From Lachnospiraceae bacterium oral taxon 500 (GTDB lineage Bacteria > Bacillota > Clostridia > Lachnospirales > Vallitaleaceae), in assembly GCA_002999035.1 (NCBI GenBank), contig CP027241.1, forward strand, positions 1,181,001-1,245,000: a DNA stretch of 64,000 nt, written 5' to 3'. This document shows positions 8,296-16,486 of this stretch, piece by piece. Position 1 is the stretch's first letter. Every line of letters starts with the position of its first letter. The notes beneath the pieces were generated by a model. The model worked only from the letters and a program-made list of their open reading frames with translations. It ran no database searches and was not told the origin of the DNA. The translations under genes and the position numbers were made by a program.

Positions 8296-8739
8296 ATGAA
8301 TAAAGTCATATTGATGGGCAGATTAACCAGAGATCCGGAAGTCCGGTATTCCCAAGGGGCAAACTCGATTGCGGTGGCCAGATATTCACTGGCAGTAGAC
8401 AGACGGTTTCGCCGGGACGGAGATCCGGAGGCAGATTTTTTTAATATTGTCGCTTTTGGCAAAGCGGCTGAGTTTACGGAAAAATACTTTAAAAAAGGCA
8501 TGAAGGTTGTAGTGGTCGGACGCTTGCAGACAGGCAGCTATGAAAAAGACGGGATTACCCGTTATACCACCGATATTATTGCCGAGGAGCAGCATTTTGC
8601 CGAAAGTAAAAAAAGCTTTGAAGGAAATCAGGACAGCGGATTTTCCCGCCCGAGTTCAAGGCCGCAGTCGGCCGCTCCGGCCGATGACGGTTTTGCGCCG
8701 ATCGGAGACGATTTCGATGATGATGATATTCCTTTCTAA
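8296..8739 (+). CDS. ssb: Single-stranded DNA-binding protein
   Basis: 147 residues. OB-fold domain at residues 1-~105 (MNKVILMGRLTRDPEVRYSQ; the FFNIVAFGKAAEF strand). A flexible Ser/Pro/Gln-rich linker leads to the acidic tip DDDDIPF, the conserved docking tail for replication and repair partners. It lies between rpsF and rpsR as in most Firmicutes and is probably co-regulated with ribosome synthesis. Confidence 0.97.
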   Translation: MNKVILMGRLTRDPEVRYSQGANSIAVARYSLAVDRRFRRDGDPEADFFNIVAFGKAAEFTEKYFKKGMKVVVVGRLQTGSYEKDGITRYTTDIIAEEQHFAESKKSFEGNQDSGFSRPSSRPQSAAPADDGFAPIGDDFDDDDIPF

Positions 8740-8759
8740 ATTAGAAGGAGGAGCAAAAG

Positions 8760-8996
8760 ATGGCTTTTCAGAAAAAGCAGCAAAGACCGATGAAGAAAAA
8801 GACTTGTTCTTTTTGTGAAGAAAACGGCGAGAAATTAAGCTATAAAGATGTGAATAAATTACGCCGCTTCATTTCCGAACGCGGTAAGATTTTACCTCGC
8901 CGCATCACCGGCGTATGCGCCAAGGATCAAAGAACTTTGACCACGGCGATCAAAAGAGCAAGGCATGTGGCCCTGTTGCCGTATATTGAAGATTAA
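8760..8996 (+). CDS. rpsR: Ribosomal protein bS18
   Basis: 78 residues. Contains the bS18 signatures [20 protein letters not shown] and [20 protein letters not shown]. The N-terminal CSFC hints at a zinc-type variant, although only three cysteines are present in all. Preceded by GAAGGAGGAG and followed at once by a strong terminator, so it closes the operon. Confidence 0.97.
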   Translation: MAFQKKQQRPMKKKTCSFCEENGEKLSYKDVNKLRRFISERGKILPRRITGVCAKDQRTLTTAIKRARHVALLPYIED

Positions 8997-9000
8997 TAAG

Positions 9001-9027
9001 GAACCGCCGAGCTTCGGCGGTTTTTTA
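9001..9027 (+). terminator. Intrinsic terminator after rpsR
   Basis: AACCGCCGA / TCGGCGGTT stem with a GCT loop, then TTTT (9002-9026), a few bases after the rpsR stop. Confidence 0.92.
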
Positions 9028-9058
9028 CTTTCTAACGATATTTTAATTGGAAACTCCC

Positions 9059-9087
9059 TTGATTTTTTGGGCTTGCTTGTGTATGAT
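9059..9087 (+). promoter_or_regulatory. SigA-type promoter
   Basis: TTGATT (9059-9064), 17-nt spacer, TATGAT (9082-9087). It is placed to transcribe the epimerase-like gene at 9281 after a leader of about 190 nt. Confidence 0.6.
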
Positions 9088-9280
9088 AAAGCAAGTAATC
9101 GGCTAACGAGTGTGTCTTGCCGATGAGAAATCATTTTTGAGGGAATAGGGCGCATTTCGGCCGGGCAAGGAAAGCGGATAGGTTTTTCCGGCTGCTTTGG
9201 CGGCGGCCGGGATTTTGACGTGTATGCCTGTTTCCATACCGGCGGCAAACAAGCTGCCCGGGCAGGATGAAAGGGGATTT

Positions 9281-10225
9281 ATGGAATATATTACGTTAAA
9301 AGCGGGCAAGTATGAAGCGCATATTCTGCCGGAGCTGGGTGGAAATGTGATTTATTTTTATGATCATCAGCAGCAAAGAGAGATTTTAAAGGGAAGTCAT
9401 GACCGGGAAGCGCTGAAAAACCGGCCGACGACATATGGCATGCCGTTTTTGTTCCCGCCCAACCGAATTGACGGCGGAAGCTTTCTTTATGACGGCCGTC
9501 AGTACCGGCTGCCGGTTAATGAGCCGGCGCGGAATAACCATATCCACGGCTTCTTTAAGACGGCGGATTACCGGGTGGCTGCGGAGCAGCATACGCCGGA
9601 AAGAGCGGAAGTCATTTTGGAATATGTTTTTGATGAAAATGACGCTAATTTTATTTATTTTCCGCATAAAATCAGGATTCGCAAGGCTTATGAGCTGACC
9701 GGGCAGGGTTTAAAGACGACGCTGACCATTACCAATCAAAGCAATCAAACGATGCCGGTGATGCTGGCGTATCATACCGCCTTTCCGCTGATGCCGGATC
9801 GGCAGCAGTCGGTGGCAATGAATGTCCGCTTGTCGATTAAAGCCCGGGTACAGTTAGATGACCGGCTTTTGGGCACGGAAAGCTATGTGGCCGGCGACCA
9901 AATTGCGGCGATGGCGGCCGAGAGCGGTTTTTCACCGCTGGCGGAGGTGCTCGATAATGTTTACCAGATGAAAAGTTTCGGCTTTCGGGGAGCAATCATC
10001 ACCTATCCGGCTTACAAGGCGCAGACGGTGTATGAGGTCGATGATATTTTCCATTATTTTGTGGTCTGGAACAGCGGTGCAAACGGTGAAATTCTTTGCA
10101 CGGAGCCGCAGACCTGCCGGAACAACGGCATTAATTTACCTTCCTGGCAAAAAGACGGAATTGATTTGCCGGCTGGGGAAGACATCCGGGTGGTGACGAA
10201 ATTGTCCTCGGAGGATATGGCATAG
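9281..10225 (+). CDS. Aldose 1-epimerase family protein (GalM-like)
   Basis: 314 residues of the galactose-mutarotase-like beta-sandwich. Visible landmarks are MPFLFPPNRIDGG (near residue 50), the substrate-pocket segment NNHIHGFF (near residue 88), and YHTAFPL (near residue 167), which supplies a second conserved histidine. Family members interconvert alpha and beta anomers of aldoses, or sit on hexose-phosphate-like ligands; the substrate cannot be read here. I take the ATG at 9281, behind GAAAGGGG, instead of the longer frame from 9197, whose first 28 codons do not look like the family. It stands between its own promoter and a foldase gene. Confidence 0.8.
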   Translation: MEYITLKAGKYEAHILPELGGNVIYFYDHQQQREILKGSHDREALKNRPTTYGMPFLFPPNRIDGGSFLYDGRQYRLPVNEPARNNHIHGFFKTADYRVAAEQHTPERAEVILEYVFDENDANFIYFPHKIRIRKAYELTGQGLKTTLTITNQSNQTMPVMLAYHTAFPLMPDRQQSVAMNVRLSIKARVQLDDRLLGTESYVAGDQIAAMAAESGFSPLAEVLDNVYQMKSFGFRGAIITYPAYKAQTVYEVDDIFHYFVVWNSGANGEILCTEPQTCRNNGINLPSWQKDGIDLPAGEDIRVVTKLSSEDMA

Positions 10226-10264
10226 GAACGATAATCAAAAACAAAGAAAGCAAAGGAGCAAAAG

Positions 10265-11428
10265 ATGAAAAAGTGGATGAGTCTGGCACTGGTGTTGGTG
10301 CTGGCAGTCAGTATTTTAGCGGGATGCGGAAAAAAAGAAGAAAACGGGGCAAAAGAAGAGAGCAAGCAGGAAAATCAGGCAGAGAAGGATAAAGACAAGC
10401 AAGACGCCAAGACCCCTGAGCCGGGAAAGCTGCCGAATGATAAGGTGGTTTTAACGGTCGGTGATTATCAGATGACCAAGGCGGAAGCCAATGTTTATGT
10501 CTACACCACCAAGATGAACGTGGAAAGACTGGGGGGAGCGACAATTTGGGTGAACGAGGTGCAGGAAGGGAAAACCTTTGAGGCCTTGCAGCTGGAGCGG
10601 TTGAAGGATACACTGGCATATGTGGCGATTTTAAACGAGGAAGCCAAAAAACGGAATATTACTTTAACCGAGGAAGAAAAAACCGAGGCTTTTGCCGATA
10701 TTGATGCAATTTTAGAATCCCTGCCGCAGAAGATAAAGGATTATTACGGATTTAACAGAGAGATTTTTGAGCGCTTTTTGCAATCGCAGGCATTGGGCGG
10801 CAAGGTTTTCCAGGATGAAATGAAGGATTATCCGGTTGACCAGGCTAAACTCAAGGAAAAATATGAAGCGGACAGCACTTATCAAAAACTGGAGGCGTCC
10901 GGAGATGAGCATTATTATGATAGGGTCAGAGCCAGACATATTTTAATCAGCACTTTGGACTCGGACCGGAAGCCGCTGCCAGAGGAGCAGAAAGCGGAAG
11001 CCAAGAAGAAAGCGGAGGAAATTTTGGCCAAAGCTAAGGCCGGAGAAGACTTTGCGGAGTTGGCCAAGACTTACACCGATGATCCGGGCAGCAAGGAGAA
11101 CGGCGGCGAATATACTTTTGGCCGCGGCGAAATGGTGAAAGAGTTTGAGGACACTGCTTTTGCATTAAAGCCGGGTGAAATCAGCGGCTTAGTGGAAACG
11201 ACCTTTGGTTATCATATTATTAAATTGGAAGAAGAGATGGCTTCAACGCCGGAACAGGTCGAGCAGGCCAAAGAATTGCGTAAGCAGATTATTTCCCAGT
11301 ATGAGGACGAACTGAAAATGGAAGAGTTTCAGAAGAAGTACGAGGAAATGAAGAAAAATTACAATGTTGAGTTTGATGAAGAGGCTTTTGCTGATTTGAG
11401 CTTAAGCTATACCGTGCCGGCCGAATAA
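10265..11428 (+). CDS. prsA: PrsA-like peptidyl-prolyl isomerase lipoprotein
   Basis: 387 residues. A lipoprotein signal peptide ends at a lipobox with Cys21 (SILAGC), followed by a charged, low-complexity linker (residues ~22-55). A SurA/PrsA-type helical chaperone region precedes one parvulin domain at residues ~220-325, marked by RARHILIST, DFAELAKTYTDDPGS and FGYHIIKLE. It would sit on the outer face of the membrane and help exported proteins fold. AAGGAG lies just before the ATG. Confidence 0.88.
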   Translation: MKKWMSLALVLVLAVSILAGCGKKEENGAKEESKQENQAEKDKDKQDAKTPEPGKLPNDKVVLTVGDYQMTKAEANVYVYTTKMNVERLGGATIWVNEVQEGKTFEALQLERLKDTLAYVAILNEEAKKRNITLTEEEKTEAFADIDAILESLPQKIKDYYGFNREIFERFLQSQALGGKVFQDEMKDYPVDQAKLKEKYEADSTYQKLEASGDEHYYDRVRARHILISTLDSDRKPLPEEQKAEAKKKAEEILAKAKAGEDFAELAKTYTDDPGSKENGGEYTFGRGEMVKEFEDTAFALKPGEISGLVETTFGYHIIKLEEEMASTPEQVEQAKELRKQIISQYEDELKMEEFQKKYEEMKKNYNVEFDEEAFADLSLSYTVPAE

Positions 11429-11465
11429 ATTGCGGCCGCTTGCCGGGGTTAGGTAAGTCTTTGGC

Positions 11466-11506
11466 AATTCGCCGAAATGGGAGAATATGCTCTATTTCGG
11501 CGAATT
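11466..11506 (+). repeat. Perfect 13-bp inverted repeat after prsA
   Basis: AATTCGCCGAAAT (11466-11478) pairs with ATTTCGGCGAATT (11494-11506). It may terminate prsA, but no proper T run follows. Confidence 0.55.
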
Positions 11507-11520
11507 ACTTACTCGGCTTT

Positions 11521-11613
11521 TCTCTGTTCGGCCAAATGGCCTTTTGGGGCAGACTGCCCGGGCAGAAATGCGAAGCATTCAATCAGGCCGGGTTGTCCGT
11601 CAGGGCAGAAAAA
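11521..11613 (+). repeat. Family B repeat fragment (core only)
   Basis: The stretch GGCAGACTGCCCGGGCAGAA with the following TGCGAAGCATTC hairpin and AATCAGG resembles, in reverse complement, the core of the element at 27556-27752. No gene is seen between prsA and the tRNA promoter (11429-11735). Confidence 0.45.
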
Positions 11614-11735
11614 AGATGAATTGCTCAAACGGCCACTAAATAAGTGGTTTCAACGATTTGGCGGAACAAAATTTTTAAAAGAAATATTAATAAAAAATTT
11701 AAAATATATTAAATTCAAAAAAGTAAATGTTTTTC

Positions 11736-11764
11736 TTGACAAGTCATAAGTTCTTTAGTATAAT
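11736..11764 (+). promoter_or_regulatory. Consensus SigA promoter of tRNA operon
   Basis: TTGACA (11736-11741), 17-nt spacer, TATAAT (11759-11764): a perfect match to consensus, as expected for a strong stable-RNA promoter. Confidence 0.95.
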
Positions 11765-11800
11765 CTACTATGTTGCTTGACCACAAAGGTTAGCAAAAAA

Positions 11801-11874
11801 GGCCCAATGGTTCAGTTGGTTAGAACGCCGCCCTGTCACGGCGGAGGTCAGGGGTTCGAGTCCCCTTTGGGTCG
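11801..11874 (+). tRNA. tRNA-Asp (GTC)
   Basis: Cloverleaf with acceptor GGCCCAA/TTGGGTC, anticodon loop containing GTC, T arm GGTTCGAGTCC and discriminator G. The CCA end is not encoded. First gene of a seven-tRNA operon. Confidence 0.95.
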
Positions 11875-11915
11875 TGAATAAGAAGTTTTTCTTATTAATC
11901 CCAGAGCTTTTTTAA

Positions 11916-11988
11916 GGGCGCTTAGCTCAGCTGGGAGAGCACCTGCCTTACAAGCAGGGGGTCACAGGTTCGAGCCCTGTAGCGCCCA
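11916..11988 (+). tRNA. tRNA-Val (TAC)
   Basis: Acceptor GGGCGCT/AGCGCCC, anticodon TAC in the loop of CCTGCCTTACAAGCAGG, discriminator A. The CCA end is not encoded. Confidence 0.95.
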
Positions 11989-11995
11989 TACGATT

Positions 11996-12068
11996 GCCGA
12001 CATGGCTCAATTGGCAGAGCAGCTGATTTGTAATCAGCAGGTTATCGGTTCGATTCCGATTGTCGGCT
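11996..12068 (+). tRNA. tRNA-Thr (TGT)
   Basis: Acceptor GCCGACA/TGTCGGC. Anticodon stem GCTGA/TCAGC encloses loop TTTGTAA, so the anticodon is TGT. Discriminator T; CCA not encoded. Confidence 0.95.
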
Positions 12069-12071
12069 TAT

Positions 12072-12153
12072 GGAGGGGTTCCCGAGCGGCCAAAGGGGGC
12101 AGACTGTAAATCTGTTGCTTTATGCTTCGATGGTTCGAATCCGTCTCCCTCCA
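12072..12153 (+). tRNA. tRNA-Tyr (GTA)
   Basis: 82 nt with the long variable arm of class II tRNAs. Loop CTGTAAA gives anticodon GTA. Acceptor GGAGGGG/TCCCTCC, discriminator A; CCA not encoded. Confidence 0.94.
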
Positions 12154-12163
12154 TTTTATTCAT

Positions 12164-12237
<74 letters not shown>

Positions 12238-12241
12238 CTTC

Positions 12242-12314
<73 letters not shown>

Positions 12315-12369
12315 TTACCTCTGAATATCAAATTGGTTTTGGATTCGGAGTCAGAAAAGTTTATAAGAT

Positions 12370-12442
12370 GGGTCATTAGCTCAGCTGGTAGAGCACCAGA
12401 CTCTTAATCTGGGTGTCCAGGGTTCGAACCCCTGATGACTCA
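12370..12442 (+). tRNA. tRNA-Lys (CTT)
   Basis: Acceptor GGGTCAT/ATGACTC. Anticodon stem CCAGA/TCTGG with loop CTCTTAA gives CTT. Discriminator A; CCA not encoded. Last gene of the operon, with the terminator 4 nt downstream. Confidence 0.94.
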
Positions 12443-12445
12443 CGA

Positions 12446-12490
12446 AAACAGCCTTATTGAAAAAGATAATTTCAATAAGGCTGTTTTTTT
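12446..12490 (+). terminator. Intrinsic terminator of tRNA operon
   Basis: AACAGCCTTATTGAAA pairs with TTTCAATAAGGCTGTT around a short loop and runs into seven T residues (about 12484-12490). A family A repeat begins 2 nt further on. Confidence 0.93.
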
Positions 12491-12491
12491 G

Positions 12492-12540
12492 CAGTTCAGG
12501 CAAGCGAAGTTATGGTTGGAGTGTGCAAAGAGCTTGCCTG
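12492..12540 (+). repeat. Family A repeat, short degraded copy
   Basis: Left end AGTTCAGGCAAGC (12493-12505) and right end GCTTGCCTG (12532-12540) form an inverted pair about 26 nt apart, directly after the T run of the tRNA-operon terminator. It resembles the intact small copy at 32161-32198. Confidence 0.6.
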
Positions 12541-12703
12541 GGGAAGGCTTTTTTAAGATAGGAATTGAAAAAGAAAGGATTATCTTATATAATGATATCA
12601 GTATCAAAAGTGTGAAAACCGGTCTGCCGCCGGAAAGTATTTGGCTTTCTGCGGGCTGCTTATTGCCGGTTGAGGAATGATTATTAAAGGAAGGGATAAA
12701 ACG

Positions 12704-14572
12704 ATGGCATATCGTCAGAAAAATAAAGCAGTTTCAGAAAAAACAAAGGCAAAGCGGGCCGGCAGCCGGCCAGCGGCAGAAATGCCGCGGTGGTTGGTTT
12801 TGCCGGTAATCCTGGTGATGGCGGTGGTTCCGCTTTTGGTCAGAGTCAGAACCTACCCGCTCGGCTTATCGCAATTTGCCTGGTTTAGCGGGCAGGAGGA
12901 AGGAGTCGAGCTGTTTTTGATGATCAAGCAGCAGGCGCTTATTTTGGCGGCAATCGTGATGTTTGTATTGACCTGTTACTATGCCGGCAAAGTGTTTGGG
13001 GGACGCGGCATACTGCCGGATAATTTTTTAACGGAAAACGGCAAATGGAAATGGGATAAGGCACTTTTTGCGCTGCTGGCCTATTTGGCGCTGGCGATTC
13101 TTTCAACCGTAGTTTCGCCTTATGCGTCCTATGGCTACCGCGGCGCGCATGAACAGTTTGAGTCGCTTTTTGTCCTTTTATCGTACGGCGTAATTGTGAT
13201 TTATACTTTCTGGGCGGCGGGCAGTGAAAAAAGCATGAAACTGCTGGAAACCGGATTTTTGGTGGGGATTTCCGTTATGTGCCTGCTGGGAGTGCTGCAG
13301 TTTAGCGGCCATGATTTCTTTCGGACCAAGTTTGGCCAAAGCCTGATCTTACCCGGCGGCGGCGAACTCAAGTTTACTTTTCCGCCCAATCAGGTGTATC
13401 TTTCACTCTACAACCCGAACTACGTCGGCCAATATGTTTCTTTGCTGCTGCCGGTAATGGCGGCTCTGCTAATCAGCCGCGCCGATAAAAAAATGCGGAT
13501 TTGGTACGGCCTTTTGATTTTGGGGCTTTTGCTTTGTCTGGTGGGTTCCGGCTCGAAGACGGCATTTATCACTTTGATTTTTTCGGTGTTTTTGATGCTG
13601 CTGGTTTACCGGCGGAAATTAAGGGAAAATAAAAAAGTTACAGTTTTGGGCCTGACTGGGGCAGCGGTTTTTGTGGCAGTCATGATCGCGCTGATGGGCA
13701 ACAGCTTTTTTGAAAGGCTGGGGGCGGCGCTCCGGTTCCCGACCAACCCGGAATATGCTTTGTCGGCGCTGACAGCGGATGAAAATAAGATTCGTTTAAC
13801 CTATCAGGGAGAAACGGCTGATTTAGTGGCAGACAGTAGCGCACCGGGCGGTTTTCGACTGCTGGCGGCAGACGGCCGGGAGATTCCGGCTCAGTTTGAT
13901 GCGGCCACGCAAACTTATACCTGGCAGGAGGGAAGCTGGCAGCAGATTCCGCTGCAAATCTTTCCGGACGGTACGGGCGAAGCGGAAATGGCATGGCTGA
14001 TTGCCGGCAAGAACTGGCATTTTTATTATCAGGCGACCGGATTTTACTATGTTACGCCCTACGGCAAAGCCGACCGGGTGGTGGAGATTGAAAAGGGGCT
14101 GTTTCAAAATCACGAGAGCTTTGCCACTTATCGTGGCTATATTTGGTCAAGAACTTTCCCGCTGCTGAAAAAATATTTGTTCTTGGGTTCGGGCGCGGAT
14201 AGTTTTACTTTGGTTTTTCCGCAGCATGATTATTTGGGCAAAGTCCATAATAATTTTGACAATGTGCTGATTACCCGGCCGCACAATCTGTATCTGCAAA
14301 TTGCCGTTCAGACCGGCGGTCTGTCGCTGCTGGCGGTGCTGGCCTTTTATCTGATGTATTTGCTGAGCAGTATTCGGCTTTACTGGCGCAGCCGGTTTGA
14401 GGATTATTACAGTCAAACCGGTGCGGCGGTGCTGATTGGGAGCTTGGGCTATATGGTTTCATCGGTTTTTAATGATTCGACGATTACAGTGGCACCGGTT
14501 TTTTGGGCGCTGATGGGGGTTGGTCTGGCGATGAATTATCAGGTGCGCAAAAAAGAAAGCGTATTAGAGTAA
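12704..14572 (+). CDS. O-antigen ligase/polymerase-like membrane protein (Wzy/WaaL type)
   Basis: 622 residues. After a basic cytoplasmic start come about 10-12 hydrophobic segments (residues ~30-50, 85-105, 130-155, 165-185 and onward). Long stretches match the Wzy_C/O-antigen ligase pattern: NPNYVGQYVSLLLPVMAALL, then a GSGSKTAF segment. A non-membrane insert of about 150 residues (~350-480) is probably extracytoplasmic, followed by the conserved loop with LFLGSGADSF and a RPHNLYLQI motif. The family polymerises or ligates lipid-linked glycans outside the membrane. I chose the ATG at 12704, behind AAAGGAAGGG, over 12677. The substrate is unknown. Confidence 0.82.
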   Translation: MAYRQKNKAVSEKTKAKRAGSRPAAEMPRWLVLPVILVMAVVPLLVRVRTYPLGLSQFAWFSGQEEGVELFLMIKQQALILAAIVMFVLTCYYAGKVFGGRGILPDNFLTENGKWKWDKALFALLAYLALAILSTVVSPYASYGYRGAHEQFESLFVLLSYGVIVIYTFWAAGSEKSMKLLETGFLVGISVMCLLGVLQFSGHDFFRTKFGQSLILPGGGELKFTFPPNQVYLSLYNPNYVGQYVSLLLPVMAALLISRADKKMRIWYGLLILGLLLCLVGSGSKTAFITLIFSVFLMLLVYRRKLRENKKVTVLGLTGAAVFVAVMIALMGNSFFERLGAALRFPTNPEYALSALTADENKIRLTYQGETADLVADSSAPGGFRLLAADGREIPAQFDAATQTYTWQEGSWQQIPLQIFPDGTGEAEMAWLIAGKNWHFYYQATGFYYVTPYGKADRVVEIEKGLFQNHESFATYRGYIWSRTFPLLKKYLFLGSGADSFTLVFPQHDYLGKVHNNFDNVLITRPHNLYLQIAVQTGGLSLLAVLAFYLMYLLSSIRLYWRSRFEDYYSQTGAAVLIGSLGYMVSSVFNDSTITVAPVFWALMGVGLAMNYQVRKKESVLE

Positions 14573-14688
14573 GCGTATAAAGCTAAGATTAAGGGAAACG
14601 GAAACGGGCGCAGTTTATTTGACATTTGTTCAAATTTCGAACAATTGAACTGCGTGTCAAAATAAAACGCTCCGTCCTGAAAAGGAAT

Positions 14689-14805
14689 GATGCTGGGGAA
14701 AGAATGTTTTATGGACTTAAATAAGACGAACAAGGATAAGGGGAGCGGATTAAGGAGCGATGCTGGGGAGAGAATGTCTTATGGGCTTAAAACGAAGATA
14801 AGAGA
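14689..14805 (+). repeat. Tandem duplication, ~70-bp period
   Basis: GATGCTGGGGAAAGAATGTT (from 14689) recurs as GATGCTGGGGAGAGAATGTC (from 14759), each followed by TTATGG(A/G)CTTAAA. The second copy runs almost into the next gene's ribosome site, so the upstream sequence was duplicated. No promoter is obvious in 14573-14829. Confidence 0.6.
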
Positions 14806-14829
14806 ACAGCGATGGAGAGAGGAACTTTT

Positions 14830-15408
14830 ATGTATGTAAAATACGGTAAAAGGGCGGTTGATTTTGGTCTGGCGCTGGTCGGACTGATTGGTCTGGGCTG
14901 GCTGCTGGTGTTGCTGGCGTTTTTAGTGCGCCTGACTTCGCCGGGGCCGGCGCTGTTCCGGCAAAGACGGATTGGCCGGAATAAGAAGGAGTTTGAGATT
15001 TTAAAGTTTCGGACGATGCGGATAGATACGCCGCAGGATATGCCGACACATTTGCTGGCAGATCCGGAACGGTATGTGACACCGCTGGGGCGGTGGCTGC
15101 GGCGGACGAGCCTGGATGAGTTGCCTCAGTTTTTTAATATTTTAAAGGGAGAGATGGCGCTGATTGGCCCGCGTCCTGCGCTGTGGAATCAGTTTGACCT
15201 GATTGCCGGCCGGGAACTTTACGGCGTCAACCGGTTACGGCCGGGTTTGACCGGTTGGGCACAGGTCAACGGCCGGGACGAAATCCCGCTGGTCAAAAAG
15301 ATTCGGCTGGATGCAGAATATGCTAAGCGGATCAGTTTGCGGTTTGACCTGAAAATCTTTTTTATGACGGCCGGTAAAGTCATAACCGGGGAAGGAATTA
15401 AGGGATAA
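14830..15408 (+). CDS. Undecaprenyl-phosphate sugar-1-phosphate transferase (PglC/WcaJ-like)
   Basis: 192 residues, the size of the minimal catalytic form. One N-terminal re-entrant membrane helix (residues ~10-38) is followed by the bacterial sugar-transferase signature: GPALFRQRRIGRNKKEFEIL, KFRTM, then TSLDELPQFFNILKGEMALI and GPRPALW, with LRPGLTGWAQVNGRD near the end. It transfers a sugar-1-phosphate onto the lipid carrier, the committed step of a glycan chain. Start at 14830 behind GAGAGGA; 14812 is a less likely alternative. Confidence 0.9.
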   Translation: MYVKYGKRAVDFGLALVGLIGLGWLLVLLAFLVRLTSPGPALFRQRRIGRNKKEFEILKFRTMRIDTPQDMPTHLLADPERYVTPLGRWLRRTSLDELPQFFNILKGEMALIGPRPALWNQFDLIAGRELYGVNRLRPGLTGWAQVNGRDEIPLVKKIRLDAEYAKRISLRFDLKIFFMTAGKVITGEGIKG

Positions 15409-15412
15409 CGAG

Positions 15413-16336
15413 ATGTACAGGATTTTGATTATCGGCAAAAACAGCTATATCGGTAAAAATCTGAAAAACTTTCTGGAATTATCATCGGCGGCGGAAAAAC
15501 AGGAATGTAAAAATTATTTAGACCAAAAACCCGGTGTTCAAAAAACGAACAAAAAAGAAGAGTTTGGGCCGGAGCCAAATAAAGTGGCCGGCCAAACGGA
15601 AGTAAAACGATGGGATTCGGAAAAGTGTCGGCTTTGGACGGTTGACAGTGTCAGCGGTCAAAACGGCGAATGGCAGGATATGGATTTTTCCGGTTATGAT
15701 GTGGTGGTGGTTTGTTCGGCGCTGGTCCATAAAAACGAAAAAAAGCTGGGCTGGCCGGCGTACTTGCAGGCCAACGCAATTTTGCCGGTACAGATTGCCG
15801 AAAAGGCCAAAGCGGCCGGGGTGAACCATTATATTTTTTTAAGCAGTCTGGCCGTGTACGGGCGCGGACAGGAACGGATTACAGCCGGACAAAGGCCCAG
15901 CCCGGAAACCTATTACGGGCATTCCAAATATTTGGCGGAGCAAAGCCTGCTGCCGATGGCCGATGATGCTTTTACGGTCACGATTGTCCGCCCGCCGATG
16001 GTATACGGCGAGAGGGCCAAAGGCAGTTACCGGCAGCTGCAAAGGCTGGCAGCGGTGCTGCCTCTGTTTCCCCAGATTGAAAATCAAAAGAGCGTGATTT
16101 CCCTGCAAAATCTATGCCGGTTTTTACGTGCAGTCATCGATTCCCGGGCAGGCGGAATTTTTCACCCGCAGGACAGGGTTTATCGTTCGACAACCGAGCT
16201 GATGCAGATGGCAGCCGGAACAAGAAAAATATGGCTGATTCCCTTTCCGCCGGCGCTGAACCGGTGGCTGGCCAGCAAAAGCAAGCTGTGGCGCAAGGCT
16301 TTCGGCAATTTAACGGTGGAAAGGCAGGGATTTTGA
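15413..16336 (+). CDS. NAD-dependent epimerase/dehydratase (SDR)
   Basis: 307 residues. An extended SDR with a Rossmann start (IIGKNSYIGKNL), an Asp-containing strand (DVVVVCSALVHKNEK), FLSSLAVYG for the catalytic Ser, and YYGHSKYLAE for YxxxK. Residues ~25-75 hold a hydrophilic insert between strands 1 and 2 that ordinary family members lack. It begins 5 nt after the sugar transferase, so the two probably act together: the SDR would make or modify the sugar the transferase loads. The exact substrate cannot be inferred. Confidence 0.8.
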   Translation: MYRILIIGKNSYIGKNLKNFLELSSAAEKQECKNYLDQKPGVQKTNKKEEFGPEPNKVAGQTEVKRWDSEKCRLWTVDSVSGQNGEWQDMDFSGYDVVVVCSALVHKNEKKLGWPAYLQANAILPVQIAEKAKAAGVNHYIFLSSLAVYGRGQERITAGQRPSPETYYGHSKYLAEQSLLPMADDAFTVTIVRPPMVYGERAKGSYRQLQRLAAVLPLFPQIENQKSVISLQNLCRFLRAVIDSRAGGIFHPQDRVYRSTTELMQMAAGTRKIWLIPFPPALNRWLASKSKLWRKAFGNLTVERQGF

Positions 16337-16409
16337 CCGGAACCTCGTAAAAAAGCGGTCGTAAAATCAGCGAAGCAAATGGAAAAAATGAATATAGGAA
16401 AGCGAGGAC

Positions 16410-16436
16410 TTTACTTTGCCGTGAAACAGCCGATAC
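16410..16436 (+). promoter_or_regulatory. Possible SigD promoter before maf
   Basis: GCCGATAC (16429-16436) matches the sigma-28 -10 at 7 of 8 bases. TTTA 15 nt upstream is a weak -35. It lies 51 nt before the Maf gene and would link glycosylation to the flagellar regulon. Confidence 0.45.
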
Positions 16437-16486
16437 TATAAGGGACTAAGATTGATGATGAAAGAGCTGCCGAAAGGAAAGAGAAT

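Noticed and set aside
12435-12680. 81-codon ORF overlapping tRNA-Lys and the terminator
   Set aside because: It runs through the tRNA, terminator and a family A repeat, has no ribosome site and no family likeness.
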